From the NCBI GenBank assembly GCA_904063045.1, contig CAJFCJ010000006.1, positions 2,160,946-2,224,945 of the forward strand: a stretch of 64,000 nucleotides of DNA, given 5' to 3'. The DNA comes from Dimorphilus gyrociliatus (lineage: Eukaryota; Annelida; Polychaeta; Dinophilidae). A model generated the notes under the pieces. That model was given only the letters and a program-made list of their open reading frames with translations. It did no database searches and was not told where the DNA came from. The translations under genes and the position numbers were made by a program. Below, piece by piece: positions 24,194-36,939 of this stretch (within the stretch, counting starts at the first letter, position 1; the number at the start of each line of letters is the position of its first letter).

Positions 24194-25466
24194 ATGAATG
24201 AAATTCAATCTGTAAAAATTCAATTTGAAAGAACTGTTGTCATGTTTAACAGAAGAAAATTATACTCTATTATCATTCTTATAGGAATAATATTTCTTTC
24301 GTTTACTGCACTTGTTAAATCTAGATCCATTGAACGTTTCAATTTTCCTAAAAATAATGAAAATGCTGAAAAAGTTAACTTTGATAAAAAAAATCGTTTG
24401 GTAGTAGATGACTTAAAACCGGTAGATCACATCGATGCCGTTCGAATGGAACAGGATGGAGACCTTAATAAAGATTTTAAAAAGGAGATATTCCTGGGTA
24501 ATCATGAATCTATCGATAATTTAAGTGAAAAGGATAAAACGGAGAAGCTTACCGAGATATTCCATGCAGTCGATTTAGACAAAAATGGGCAACTATCGTT
24601 GATGGAAATGCAGGATTGGATATCGAAGAAAGTTGAAGAGCATTTCCTTGAAAATCATGAAGATAATGAAAGAGTTTTTAAATTTTTAGATTTAGATAAC
24701 GATGGTTTTGTTCATTGGAAGGAATTTCACAAACAATTTTTAATGGCCAAAGGTCATAATGAAAAACAAGTTGACAAACATATTGAAGAGTATGATACAC
24801 TATCAATTGACGATGAAGATAAGGATGCAATTGTAAATTACAAATTCCGTTGGACAGATGCCGACAGCGATCCTCAAGATAACAAACTAACATTAGAAGA
24901 GTTTAAAGAATTTCGGCATCCTGAAAGAAGCACTAAAATGATCCAGAGAATGGTTGATGAAATTTTAGATAACCTGGACTCTAATAAAGACGGAAGGGTC
25001 ATAGAAGAAGAATTTGCGGCTGTACCTAAAGGAGATCATCATCCACAATTCGAAAAGGTTGACGAGGTAAATAAAATCACAGTGAATTCAATTTAAAATA
25101 GTCATTTCACTTATCTAATTTTGCTTTCTACATAAAAGACATGGCAAAAAGAAAGAAGAAAGGAATTTAACGATGTTATAGACATTAATCACGATGGTAT
25201 AGTTGATAAAGATGAGCTTAGAGTAAGAAAACTATCTTTTTATCAAAACATGAAAACTAACAATTTTCTTTATATCTCTTTATAATTAGAAATACGTTGA
25301 TCCTCGAAACAAACAACACGCCTTAATGGAAGCAAAAAATTTACTTCAGGTGGCAGATAATGACAACAATGGAGCAGTTAGCCTCGAAGAAGTAATTGAA
25401 AATATTGATCTGTTTTTTGGTAGTAAATTAGTAGATGCAAATTCTGCTCTACATGATGAATTTTAA
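24194..25466 (+). CDS. SDF4: 45 kDa calcium-binding protein (Cab45/SDF4), 377 aa
   Basis: Three exons: 24194-25066, 25139-25222, 25290-25466 (1134 nt). Cab45 is a CREC-family EF-hand protein of the Golgi lumen that sorts secretory cargo in a calcium-dependent way. An N-terminal hydrophobic segment (about residues 22-40) acts as the signal sequence. Starting at Met17 (24242) would give a tidier signal peptide, so the start is ambiguous. Six EF-hand loops are visible: DLDKNGQLSLME, DLDNDGFVHWKE, DADSDPQDNKLTLEE, DSNKDGRVIEEE, DINHDGIVDKDE and DNDNNGAVSLEE. The third has the irregular length also found in vertebrate Cab45. The protein ends GSKLVDANSALHDEF; vertebrate Cab45 ends in HEEF, so the HDEF end fits the same retention role. 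The large first exon holds four EF-hands without interruption. Confidence 0.96.
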
Positions 25467-28221
25467 ATATTATTAGTTTAGAAATTGTAAATTTATATTT
25501 ATATTATTTTCATTTGAAATTATAACGAAGTTGTTTCTACTTAAAATAAAAACAAAAAATTTCATTAAATCAAGAAAACTGAATAAATCAACTAAATATA
25601 ATTGATGCTTCTTATTTGCTATTGATACTATCAGATTTTATTATCAAAGGCAAGTATTTGAATACATATTTTTATGAAATTAATAGACAATATAAGAGAG
25701 AGAGATAGAAATAAAATATTTTCATATTACCTAAAGAGGAAAACCTTTCATATTAAAAGTTTCGTATTAAATAGCTTTTTTCAAAAATAAGAATTAAAGA
25801 GTATTCAAATTCTTTTCTATTGTGGTAACTATTACTCTAAGAAATATCCTATTGTACTACTATATTCAAGAATATCTAGATTATTTTTAGCCTATAAATA
25901 TACCTGTAAACTTTTGACAATAAAAAAATTATGCAACACTTTCATATATAAACACACAAATATATATATATAAAGATACTCAAAACAGCTTTTGCATTAC
26001 TTTTTCACTCAGTAATCTATCGTAAAATCATAAAAATTTTAATCTAATTGATTATTTTTCTTAAGTCCACATCGTTTTTAATAAATGTAGTTTAGAAAAA
26101 GCGTTTTTTTTAATAATCTCATAAACTATTAATTACATTTGTAATACTATAGCCATAGATACTTGTTTTAGACTCAAATAGGAAAATTTTAACATTCTCC
26201 TTCTATACTGCCTTTTATTCGAAACAAATCAATGGGATAAATATAAATGTAGTATATGTGTAAATATATATATCTATATATATTAAAATATCTATATTGA
26301 GCAATGAATAATTAAGATTGGAGCTGTTTATAAGAAATAAATAATAGAATAAATATACTTCATTTATAAATATCCCTGACTGCTGTGGATTAGCTATAAT
26401 TTATATATTATACTCTGAATAGAATTTTGTGGGTGGAATCGGACTGTTTCGCTTAAATTATTTCTTTCATTCAATGAATTTATTACCAGGTCTACTTTGC
26501 CCTTTGTCCTCTATACTGCAGGTAAAATGATTATTTGATAATATTAAACTGTTCTTTAACTATAGGATGGAAATTATTAGGCTAATCAATATTTTATTTT
26601 TTATTTATTATTTTATTATTGACTATCAAAGAATATTCTTGTATGACTCTTGTAAGAATTTTAAATATCTTCATTCGTTACTAATTCCTGTAAAAAAAAA
26701 TACTACTGATAATAAGATAGCATATATACTCATTGATAACGTTTCAAAAAAGCTGCCAAGTAAGCATTTTTAATAAAAAGTTTTTTCTTTGGTACTCAAT
26801 AATATAATTTCATAGGCAATATAACGTATATGAATCAATATTCTACCCCAACCCTTTCTTTTGCCTTCCAGCCGCCCACTTCTTTTCTTTTCACCTGTAT
26901 AATATCTCATTAATCGATTTTTTCGTTTCAAATGAAAAATAAAGTAAACCCTTTTTTTACGTCCTACGTAAATTTAACAGTTCAATTCAATTATTAATAT
27001 TTTTTACTATTACTTTCAAAATAGGACTATTCAAATATTAATCACATAATTATAAATTATCTATAACGGTATACAAGCCATATTGCTCTCTTGAACCGGT
27101 ATAATAGAATTGTCTTATTTTTATAACAATTTCCAAATATGATATCAGCAAAAGACATAAAATGAAAATAAGAGAAGACAGAGAGAGAGTTTGTAAAATT
27201 TAACGTTTTTCTAATCGTTTGTTGTGTCTATGTTTTATTGACTGTTTGAGAAAAAAAATTAGGGCAGATATCGGTTAAAGAAGTAAGATTAAGTGTACTT
27301 GTCATTGATAGTTATTCTGATATTATACGATGTTAATAGCATGAGGGAAAACATTATAAATATATAAAAATAAGATTGGTTAAAACTCCTATATTAGAAT
27401 ATACTATACAATACTGTTTATACTGTATATATAGTTTGTCAATATTTTATATATGTAAGAAATTCTATAGAATTTCACGTCTAGTTAACAATAAAAATGT
27501 CTAGGGTTTTGTGTTTTCCTTCCTTATTGATCGTTATGCTTTTCAAGAAAAGTGGGAAAAGCAAGTATTAGATAAAATATCTCTGTAAACATTCTCGCAT
27601 TTTATGTTGAATTATTCTTAGAAATCTTAACGAAAATGCCGCATGTAGCCTCGAAATTAATGATTTTGTTTCTCAAATTATAGTATGTTATGTTAGGTTA
27701 ATTCATAATTAGAAAAACGGACGAATTAAGTACTGGATCAGATTCTTTTTAAGATTAATAAATTGAATAGAGCTCTAAATGAAGTAAAATGTCGTTAAAA
27801 ATCGATTAGAACATTCTTGCTTTCAAGTTTTAAAAGTTTTTTTTTAAAGATGAACAACATCTGGTCTTAATATGTAGAATCTATTATATCAATTATAGTA
27901 AAAATATAAAAAAACAAAACATAAAAATCAAGCTTTAGAATGTTTTTATGGGTAATTATAATATTTTCTCTAAATAAAAGACTACTTTTTCTTATTATCA
28001 ACAGCTAAAGGAGATTAATGATATCTAATTTTTAATCTAATTAGGTAAAAATTTTAGTAAAACTATGACAATTTATTCAAATTTATGCATTTCATTTCTC
28101 CATTCAACATTTTGTGTACGTAGCCAATCGACAGCTAGTTGACAGTTGTAAATCGTCGAATCAGAGAATTTTTTACAGAAGCGGAATTTTTAGTTTTGTT
28201 TCCGGTTTGTAATTGAGGCGA

Positions 28222-28240
28222 GAAATTTCGGGGAAATTTC
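28222..28240. promoter_or_regulatory. GAAATTTC tandem with embedded STAT (TTCnnnGAA) and Rel-like site
   Basis: The sequence is two copies of the palindrome GAAATTTC separated by GGG. Across the middle it forms TTCGGGGAA (28227-28235), which matches the STAT half-site pair TTC-N3-GAA, and GGGGAAATTTC, which resembles a Rel/NF-kB site. It lies 2.85 kb before the STAT start codon in the most complex part of the gene-free stretch. Function is inferred. Confidence 0.35.
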
Positions 28241-30248
28241 TCTTTTTCCGCCCTATCCATCGGCTGATTACAAATCAATTATCGGTAGGCAGAATTTTTT
28301 ATTTATGAACAGTAGTTGTATGATATTTTTTATCAAGTTGCGTTCTTACTTATCTCTGTAATTATATTTTTATTCATTTTCTCGATTTATCATTCGTAGT
28401 CGAGCGTAATTCAACAGCGTCACGTGTTGAAACGTCTATTACAAATGAACTATAGTAAAATAAACAGCGTCCCTGTTAGAGGACAGATCGCTCTGCCAGT
28501 TCGATAAAATTGGGGCGCCATCTGCATCACTAGTACCCATAGTTCCTAATTACGAACAGTAGATTTGTGGCTGAAGTCATATTCAAACTGTCAAGTAGTA
28601 GTAACTTTATAAGATTCTTTTTCCGATTGTCTATTTATTAGGATAACCCACTCAAATGCAGAAACACTGAGAGGATTTAGTAAGAAATATACATGACATA
28701 AAAGAATTGTCAGTTTTATGTTGGATTATTATAACATAAATTTTACACAAACAGTTAATTATTACTTAAACATTAAGTCAAATTTCGCAGAGAGCGAAAT
28801 ATGATACAGAGATAACATGAAACGAATAATTAGTGCATTTTGATGTCTGAAACAATGAGTGAAATATAAAGCTCAGATGAAGAGTGCGACAATAATAATT
28901 CCTACAGAAGTATATTATTTCCCCTTATGTTTTTGTAATAGATTTTGATGCCAAATATTCTTTTAGTTTTATAAATTTTTTCCCTAAAACTTTCGTAATT
29001 GTTACGGAACGAACTACCTGAGCAGGGAAAAAAATCCCAAGGTGTAAGATGAGAAAGAATAATCAATGGCAACCAAAAGTAGTTGGCATAAAGTAACATG
29101 TTGCGTTATAGACGTCAAAGGATAAAAGCCTACTTCGTCTTACTCTTATCCTTTCTTTATTTTTCTACAAAATTTTTTTCCTTAGTCAATCTTTTTTATA
29201 TTTCTATTAAAATCAACAAAAAGTTGATTTATAGAATATATACGTAACCATTTTTTTATTTCATCATTTTAGACGAAAACTTAAAGAAACTTAGAATAAA
29301 AGAGAGTATATTAGAACTACCAAATTTAGGAGTCCAAATCAATTCTATATACCGTTTCTAACCTCACGTTTTTGAACTCAACAACGGCTAATTTGTGCGG
29401 AAAAAATCCGCGATTGTTTCCGTGGCTTCTTCTGCCCTTTGATCCTACATTCGGTCAATTTTTTTTATTATACTTTATCCTCTCACCGACCATTTATTTA
29501 TTTATTTTATATTTTTTTTACTGACTATCCCCGTTTAATAGATTTTCTCGTTTTTAACGAAACTGTCCTTCAACTGTTAATTAAAAATATTAAGAGTTTT
29601 ATTCAATTATGCTAAAATAACTATGGTATATAATAAAATTTAATATTATTATTATTATTATTTAGGCGTGCAATAAGTAGTCGTATATAGACTATATATA
29701 GTATGAAGTTTGACCTTCATGTGTGCCTATTGCCAATAGAGGACGAGTTTCAAATTGTTCACACGACTGAATTCTCTAATTAGCTCACCATTTGTTTTAT
29801 AATAACTATTATTATTTAAAGGTATTGGTGTTAAGTGTCTATGTAAAAAAAAAAAAGAGTAGGGGAAGAGAAGGAACCAAGGACGCATCGAGAAACGATT
29901 GACGCGCATAGAACATTCCATTTGATTATATTAACAAAACTAATTTTCGGCTTATAGATTGTGTGTGGGTTTTTCTTTTTGTTTTATTCTATTTATTATA
30001 ATAGTAGTAATAGTAACAAATAGTATTTGACTTAAATAATATGATAAATTGATTTTTTTCTTTTCTCTTTTTTCTCTACAAGTTAAATCTATTGCAAGAA
30101 TGATGTAATAATATTAATATAATTACAAGACTCTTAATTTAACTTAAAGAATAAAACTTGTTCTTATTAACTTAAAGTCCTTTTTAGTTGAATTATATAT
30201 AGAATATCTTTTTATTATTTATCAATTAACTTCATTTCTTATATGTAA

Positions 30249-30348
30249 ATATATATATATATATATATATATATTTAAGATATATTATTTTCATATTCAC
30301 GAAGATACAGTGTTTATAGGATCATGGTGTTTATAATTATTTTAAAGA

Positions 30349-30375
<27 letters not shown>
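30249..30375. repeat. Paired (AT)n tracts
   Basis: Two (TA)n runs of about 24 bp each lie roughly 75 bp apart. Confidence 0.8.
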
Positions 30376-30380
<5 letters not shown>

Positions 30381-31087
30381 TTCCTCTTTAAGTAATGAAA
30401 AGTATTTAGACTCGTTTTTTTATTATTTCTTGAATAATCTGAATAGATAATAAGGTTTGATAATAAAAATAACTAGGATTAATTCCAGCAAAATCTATTG
30501 ATTACCAGCATTCCAGTCATTAGTAATTTAAAATAAATTCACCCAATCGGTTTAAAATGCTTCTGATGTCCTTAATAACAGTTAGTAATACAATTATGTG
30601 TACTACATGATATAACAATTGTTTTTTAAGTGTATATATATATATTAGATGTATATTTGGACTATAAACAGCAAATATAAATCTCTTTTTCTCATATACT
30701 ATACATTAATTATTGAGTTTTATATACGCTATATAGATAACATATTGGACATAAAAAAAAGTATATTATACTTATGGAACTACTCTATGCGCCCTCTTAC
30801 AGCTAGATATTTTAGTAAGAAATATTTAAAAAAAATCCTCTTAGCAGACGGATTATTTTTTATTCTGTTCATCACGTGACTATTTAAGGGGTAGAATTGT
30901 TAAAGAATTCTTGTAATATGTTTCATTAATTTTATTATAGATTAACTGGTTTTTTTCAATATAATTCCAAGATAAAAGTATTTAAATAAGTTTGTTAACT
31001 TGAAACATACATTTATTATTAAATAATATGTATAAAAAAAGATTTATTTAGTGGCCTTTTACTAAATTTAATTGCAGCTATATAATA

Positions 31088-34000
31088 ATGGCGTTATGGG
31101 AAAGTGTGTCGAAATTACCGAAAGAACTGGCCGATAAAGTAATAATTACTAATTTTTTCTAATGTAGTAATTTATATAAATACAGAATAGATATTTTTGA
31201 TAAATTTCGCTTTGAAAACATTGATAAAATTCAATTTTTTCAAATAAGAATGAATATATAATGAATATTGACAGAAATTTTTCAAATTCTCTCTATCTTT
31301 ACTTTCTACTAGATTCAACAGCTTTATGGGACACCTTTTCCAGTAGAAGTTCGTCATTTCCTTGCCGAATGGATCGAGGCTCAACGTTGGTAAGTTTTTT
31401 TATGTCGACGCAGCGTCTATCGTCAACGCGCCCCCTGTTAGTAATAATTTATCGCCGCGAAAAAGACGGCCTTTTATACACGTTTCCCGCGTGTGGCTGT
31501 TCACTTTAGTTTTAAGGTCGGTAAGAGATGATGTAGAAGTTTCTCTTTGTCGGATCAATCTTTTCCTCTCCTTTTTTCTTACTATCTTTCAATCATCATC
31601 CTCTTAGAAGAGGGATGATGAGGTCCTTCAAAAGGGATATGAGAGAAGTTAATCCGTACGAAAAACAAGAAATGCTTGTCAGAAACAATTACGCCTATTA
31701 CAACAGATTGCAGTATCCTTACAATGCTTATCACAATCAGCATTATACAACAAGCGATAGAAGGTTGTAAGTAATTTTTTACTTGTATTTGTTATTGTTC
31801 TCTATCTAAGACAATCAATTTGTAGGAAAAAAGGGGAGTTAAGGATCGATTAGTATAGAAAATAAAAAGATACAGTAATATGCTACAATATCTAGTAATG
31901 GTTAACAATGCGATTTCATTCGTAGAGGGCTGTGTTGTTTTCCTATCCCGTTTTTCAAATGCATAATATATATATATATACAGACCCATATACAGATATA
32001 TACATGGAGATAGAGATAGAGACAAAGACAGAGACAGAGACAGAGAGAGAGAGAGAAAAAGTATGCAGTAACAATGTATATCATATCTGTGTATTTTATT
32101 ATTCATTTTCATTTGAACTGTAGAATGTGAATAAGTGCTTATATTTATATGTTTACTCATGAGAAGATATAGGAATGTATACAATATATAAATTATATAT
32201 ATTTATGTATTTATAAATATATGCAGATATATATATATATATAGTATATCTGGATATACATTCTGCATATGTTTATAGACAAAACGGTATACACCCCATC
32301 TTTCCTTTCTTTTGCAACCAAAACTTACCGGATACGGGAGTCGAATGGTTAAGGATTCAATTATGATATCGTATGCTTGTTTACAGGTTTTCGGTAGGCG
32401 AAAATAACCCTGCTTCTGCTAATGATTTAAGAGATAATTTATGCGCTCAACTGATGACCAAGGTACGAATTTACTATCTTTTCTACTTTTCAATTGATAT
32501 TAAAGAATGTATAGCTTTAGTTTCATCTTATTATATTTAAGGTGTTTTTAATTTCTTTTCGGAATTTTTATCTTCTTTCTTTCATGTTCAGCTTTTTTCT
32601 TTGCTTCTATCTATCTCACTTTCTTGTTCTTATGAAAATATCAATTTTATATTCCTTGTAATTCTTCTTTCAACTCCTTCTCTGGTGTCTGTTAAGTTCG
32701 ATAATATTAATTCAACTACCGTGCGATCAAACGCGGTTCCGGATGTTGTAAAGAGGAGACGCCAATGTTGTAAAAGGAAGCCGTAGAAGAAAAGGGGCGG
32801 AGGCAAATCAGTAGAATTTTGTTTCACGTTTCAGGATATCATTAACTCTTGGTGGCTCATTAGATTGGTAGGCCTGTGAAAAGAGAGATGAGACCCAACA
32901 CCCTTTCGATGACTGTGAATCGATAAAAGGCCATGCTTTTTCTTCCTTTTCCTTTCTTTGTCTCTCTGCCTTTTCACACCACTACTAAAAAAAATGCTTT
33001 TTATGATGCATAATTTATTATTAATTTTTTTCTTTATATATTCTCTTTTTCAATGGATTTTTTATGGATCTATTCTAGAAAAAAATCAATTTATATTTTT
33101 CTAGTCGTATTCATTCCATGAACATTGTTTCTAGGCTGAAGAACAAGAACGCTCAGAAAATATAATAAACCGTTTTCGTCTGAGGGAGTGCGCTGAATCG
33201 ATTCAAAATCATTTTAGTGGTGATCAAGGAGCAATGAAGTTAGTTCAAACTGTCCGTCATTGCCTCAATGCAGAGAGAGAGATTTTGAGTCAAGTAGAAA
33301 ATTCAGCCCAACCTTATTACCAGCAGCAAATGTTTCATCAGTCTGGTCCTGTCGACTTGAATCAAATTTTGTCAGATATTGCCCAAGAGAAGATTAAATG
33401 CGAAAACGCTTTGCGACTTTTACAGCAAAAACAAGAACATTTCATAATTAAATATCAGGATAACGCTCAAACTGAACAGCAAATTAATTCTGGCAAGTGT
33501 TCCCGAGAAGTGCTTGGTAAGCTGCAAGAGAAGAAGCGTTTGCTGCAGAATGAATTGACGACACTGGCCCAACAGTTATTGAATGAGAGACTAGCCCTTG
33601 CGGATCTGCTGCAAAATGCTATTAATGGTATGATGGAGGCACAGAAAATCATTTTGGAGGAGAGGCTTATAGAGTGGAAAAGGGCTCAGCAATTGCACGG
33701 TAATGGTTATCCAGACTTTCAAGTTGGACACCTGGACGTTCTACAAAAATGGTGTGAAGATTTAGCTGTTTTAACTTGGTCTATTCGTCAACAACTGAAG
33801 AGGCTACAGTTGCTCAGACAGCAGTTGCCGATCGCTTTACCAACTGGAAAATCAGATATAGTTCCAGGATTATTAGATCAGGTATGTAGTAAAATATAAG
33901 CTGTAATAATAATGCGAGAGAAATAATTTACTAAATAACACACCTCTAGGCCACTCAACTCTTATCTCAGCTAATTACGAGCACCTTCGTTATCGAAAGT

Positions 34001-35591
34001 CAACCACCACAAGTTTTAAAGAAAGATGCTAGGTTTTCAGCCAAAGTTCGTTTATTGGTCGGAGCTAAACTTTCAGTTCACCTTAACCCACCAACTGTAA
34101 AAGCCACTATTATTAGTGAAGAACAAGCTAGAGTGTTACTTAGAACTGTTGTTGGTCAAGATCAACGAGCCTCTCATATGTCCGAATCCTGCGGTGATAT
34201 TTTGAATAATTCTTCCACTATGGAGGTTCAGAATAATGGACAACAGCAAGTTCTGGTTGTTACGTTTAGGAATATGGCTTTGAAGAGAATAAAAAGAGCT
34301 GAAAAGAAGGGTAACGAAACGGTTACTGAGGAGAAGTTTTCAATTCTCTTTCAAAGTTCATTTACGGTTGGCGAAGGTGAACTAGTTTTCCAAGTGTGGA
34401 CTCTCTCCCTACCAGTGGTTGTTATTGTTCATGGCAATCAAGAACCGAGCGCCACAGCAACAGTTTTATGGGATAATGCATTTGCTCAACCAGCCAGACC
34501 CCCATTTGCCGTTCCCGATGAAGTTTTGTGGCCTGATCTTAGTAGAGCATTAAACATGAAATTTACAGCTGCTGCTGGAGCCAGTCTAAATAAGCAGCAT
34601 ATGGATTATCTAGCTTCCAAGTTATTCGGAGTGCAAGAGGAATACTCTAATTGCTTAGTCAAGTGGAGCGCCTTCAATAAGGAACCACTCTCTCCACGTA
34701 ACTTTACATTTTGGGAATGGTTTTATAATTTGTTGAAATTAGTTAAGGAATGGTTGCATGACTTATGGAAAGATGGTTTAATTCATGGTTTTGTAAGTAA
34801 GCAACAAGCCAGTAATTGCCTGTTGAATTCCGGTAAACCTGGAACTTTCATGCTAAGATTCTCTGATAGTGAATTGGGTGGTTTGACCATTTCATTTCTT
34901 GGATCAAGACAGAATGGAGCAAGTGATCACGTTGAAGTTTTAGCCCTGCAGCCGTATAGTGATAAGGATTTTAGAATCAGAGGTTTGGCTGATAGGGTCA
35001 AGGATATACCTAGCCTTCTTTGGCTATATCCTGATAGAAAGAAGGAAGAAGCTTTCTTGAAGCATTGGGGTCCTGATCCATCTAACGCTCCATCGCTTGA
35101 CGACGGGTGAGAACATATAATCGATTTCTCTGCTTATGCACACCTAATGCACACACAATAATAATTATACCAGAATGTGTAAAACATAATATTTTTTCTT
35201 CCAATAGCTATGTCCCCACAATCCTTGTGTCCGTAGTGCCTGGTATACGAACACCTGAACAAGAAAGACAGCAAGATGCTGTTCAACAAACTACTCAGAA
35301 CAGTACATTTACTCCGATTCAAAATGCTGAAGGATCTATATCGCCACAAGAGTAATTATAAATAAATGACTTTCTTTTACTCTTATTAATATTTTTCTTG
35401 TTTCTTCTTTTCATCTTTACATCACTAGCTTGGCATTTTTGGAGAGTCTTGATCATTTTGGCGAAATTAATGATCTAAATACAATGATGGATTACAATCC
35501 TTGCGATATAATAAATGCTAATCAATTCCTCTATGGACCGGAAGAGTCCGAAGGGGATCCTGATCATAGAGAAGTCGAAAGAATGGCTTGA
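31088..35591 (+). CDS. STAT: STAT transcription factor (STAT5-like), about 852 aa
   Basis: Eight exons: 31088-31138, 31313-31389, 31623-31766, 32387-32462, 33135-33881, 33950-35106, 35208-35351, 35429-35591 (2559 nt). STATs are latent cytoplasmic factors activated by JAK-type tyrosine phosphorylation. The N-terminal domain has IQQLYGTPFPVEVRHFLAEW. A long coiled coil follows (exon 5, rich in Gln/Leu/Glu), then the DNA-binding domain. The linker has WEWFYNLLKLV and the SH2 domain has GTFMLRFSDSE, with its phosphotyrosine-binding Arg near residue 668. The activation tyrosine is Tyr752 in DDGYVPTILVSV; its codon is the first complete codon of exon 7. A short acidic C-terminal domain ends in ERMA. 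The join of exons 2 and 3 is the weak point: the nearest AG gives an in-frame TGA, and I use a later AG at 31621-31622 that restores Trp. Linker and SH2 sequence are closest to STAT5. A poly(A) signal is at 35885. Confidence 0.9.
31967..32242. repeat. Simple-sequence cluster in a STAT intron
   Basis: (TA)n runs and a degenerate (GA)n block (about 32008-32056) lie inside the intron 31767-32386. Open frames across it on either strand are low-complexity artefacts. Confidence 0.8.
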
Positions 35592-36939
35592 TATGTTTTT
35601 TTTCTTGCTTTTTTTTGTGCTTATATAAATGACATTGTTATGCCCGCTAACGACGGTAATTTGTATACCTTACCTCTTGACGTTTCGACATATCTCTCTT
35701 TCTGTTTTTTTTCCCTAAAAATTTTCAAACTAAAAATGTAATATAAATCTTTTTTTCCCTTGTTTTTTTTCCTTTTTGTAAAATTGTAACGAACATTTTT
35801 TTTTGTTGTGGAACTTGCCATACTGGGTTATTGCGCCATATTTACTCAACTCTACTCGCATCTTTTACGATGTACTGTGCATTCAATAAAAAAGGAAAAT
35901 AAAAGAATAATTAATCAAAAAGAGGTATGTACCACGTCAATGATTGTACAGCTGCAAAAACTTTCGGTTTATCTTGTAGAATAATCTATATAGGCACATT
36001 GTCTTCTATCCATATAAGAATTTATTACAGAATGTACTAAACTTTGTACATGAATACACTTTGAATATGTAAAATTTGTATATTTTTTGTTTTTTTTTAC
36101 ATCTATTTGAAACTTATATAATATATATAAAGTATATTATATATGTATAATTACTGTATATAGATTTCTGGTATCAAAATTAAAACCAAAGCCCCGATGA
36201 TTCGGATGTGCAAAATATTACAAGAATTTTTCAACTGTTTTGATCCAGTGTCACATAACTTAACATGCTGTTTGTTTCATTTTTACATGTTAGTATACAA
36301 TCACATTTATTTTTAAATGTGAAAATTAAAAAAACGTTATAGAACAAAGCAAGAACCTGACATTTTTCTCTGTTGCTCATCTATAATATGATGGGAGAAA
36401 AGGATAGTTAAAAGCTCTACTAATTATTCAAAGGTCCATATGAGAGAGAAATGAGATACAACAGAGGAGGAGAATAACAGTGGGTGAAAAAAGAAAAGGT
36501 TTTTATTTAGAAAGGTAGTGGACAGGTTGATTATTTTAATCATGCTACATTTTAGACAACTAGAATTCTTACAAACTTATATGCTATATGTGCTATATAT
36601 TCTGTACAAATAGCATATAGCATATACACTGTAAATCTTCGCCAAGGCACTTGTGAAAAAATATTTTCTTTAATAAAAACATTAAAAACACAGAAAGGAA
36701 AAGAAAGAAGAAATATATTGCTTTGAGTAGGCAAATGGAAAGGTAAACTTGCTCTGTTCTTACACGGAAATGGGAAAGATGTCTTGAAAGATCCTCTGAT
36801 AATGATTCTTTACATCAATTCTCTTATTTAACATTAAAAATACATATAATTTAATAACCTATTAGACTTAATGAACAGAACAAGATTTTCCATTTCATCT
36901 AATGTTATTTATAGGTATAAAATATTGTATACAAATTTT
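35592..36939. other. Convergent intergenic, STAT 3' UTR to IQCB1 3' UTR
   Basis: The STAT poly(A) signal AATAAA lies at 35885-35890. The remainder is AT-rich with poly-T tracts and no coding signal. Confidence 0.6.

Larger units (their letters stand above)
25467..31087. other. Largest gene-free stretch, 5.6 kb
   Basis: No coding exon is supported on either strand. It contains short (TA)n runs (about 30249-30272 and 30350-30375). At about 28100-28600 there is a block of higher complexity and GC content that could be the promoter and first untranslated exon of the STAT gene. A 3' splice site (TTTAATTGCAG, ending at 31077) stands ten bases before the STAT start codon. Frames such as 26567-26773, 28902-29099 and 30649-30879 are AT-driven and show no coding character. 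Confidence 0.55.

Noticed and set aside
31792-32184. Overlapping frames on both strands with Ser-Leu or Glu-Thr repeats
   Set aside because: They come from (GA)n/(CT)n and (TA)n simple sequence inside a STAT intron.
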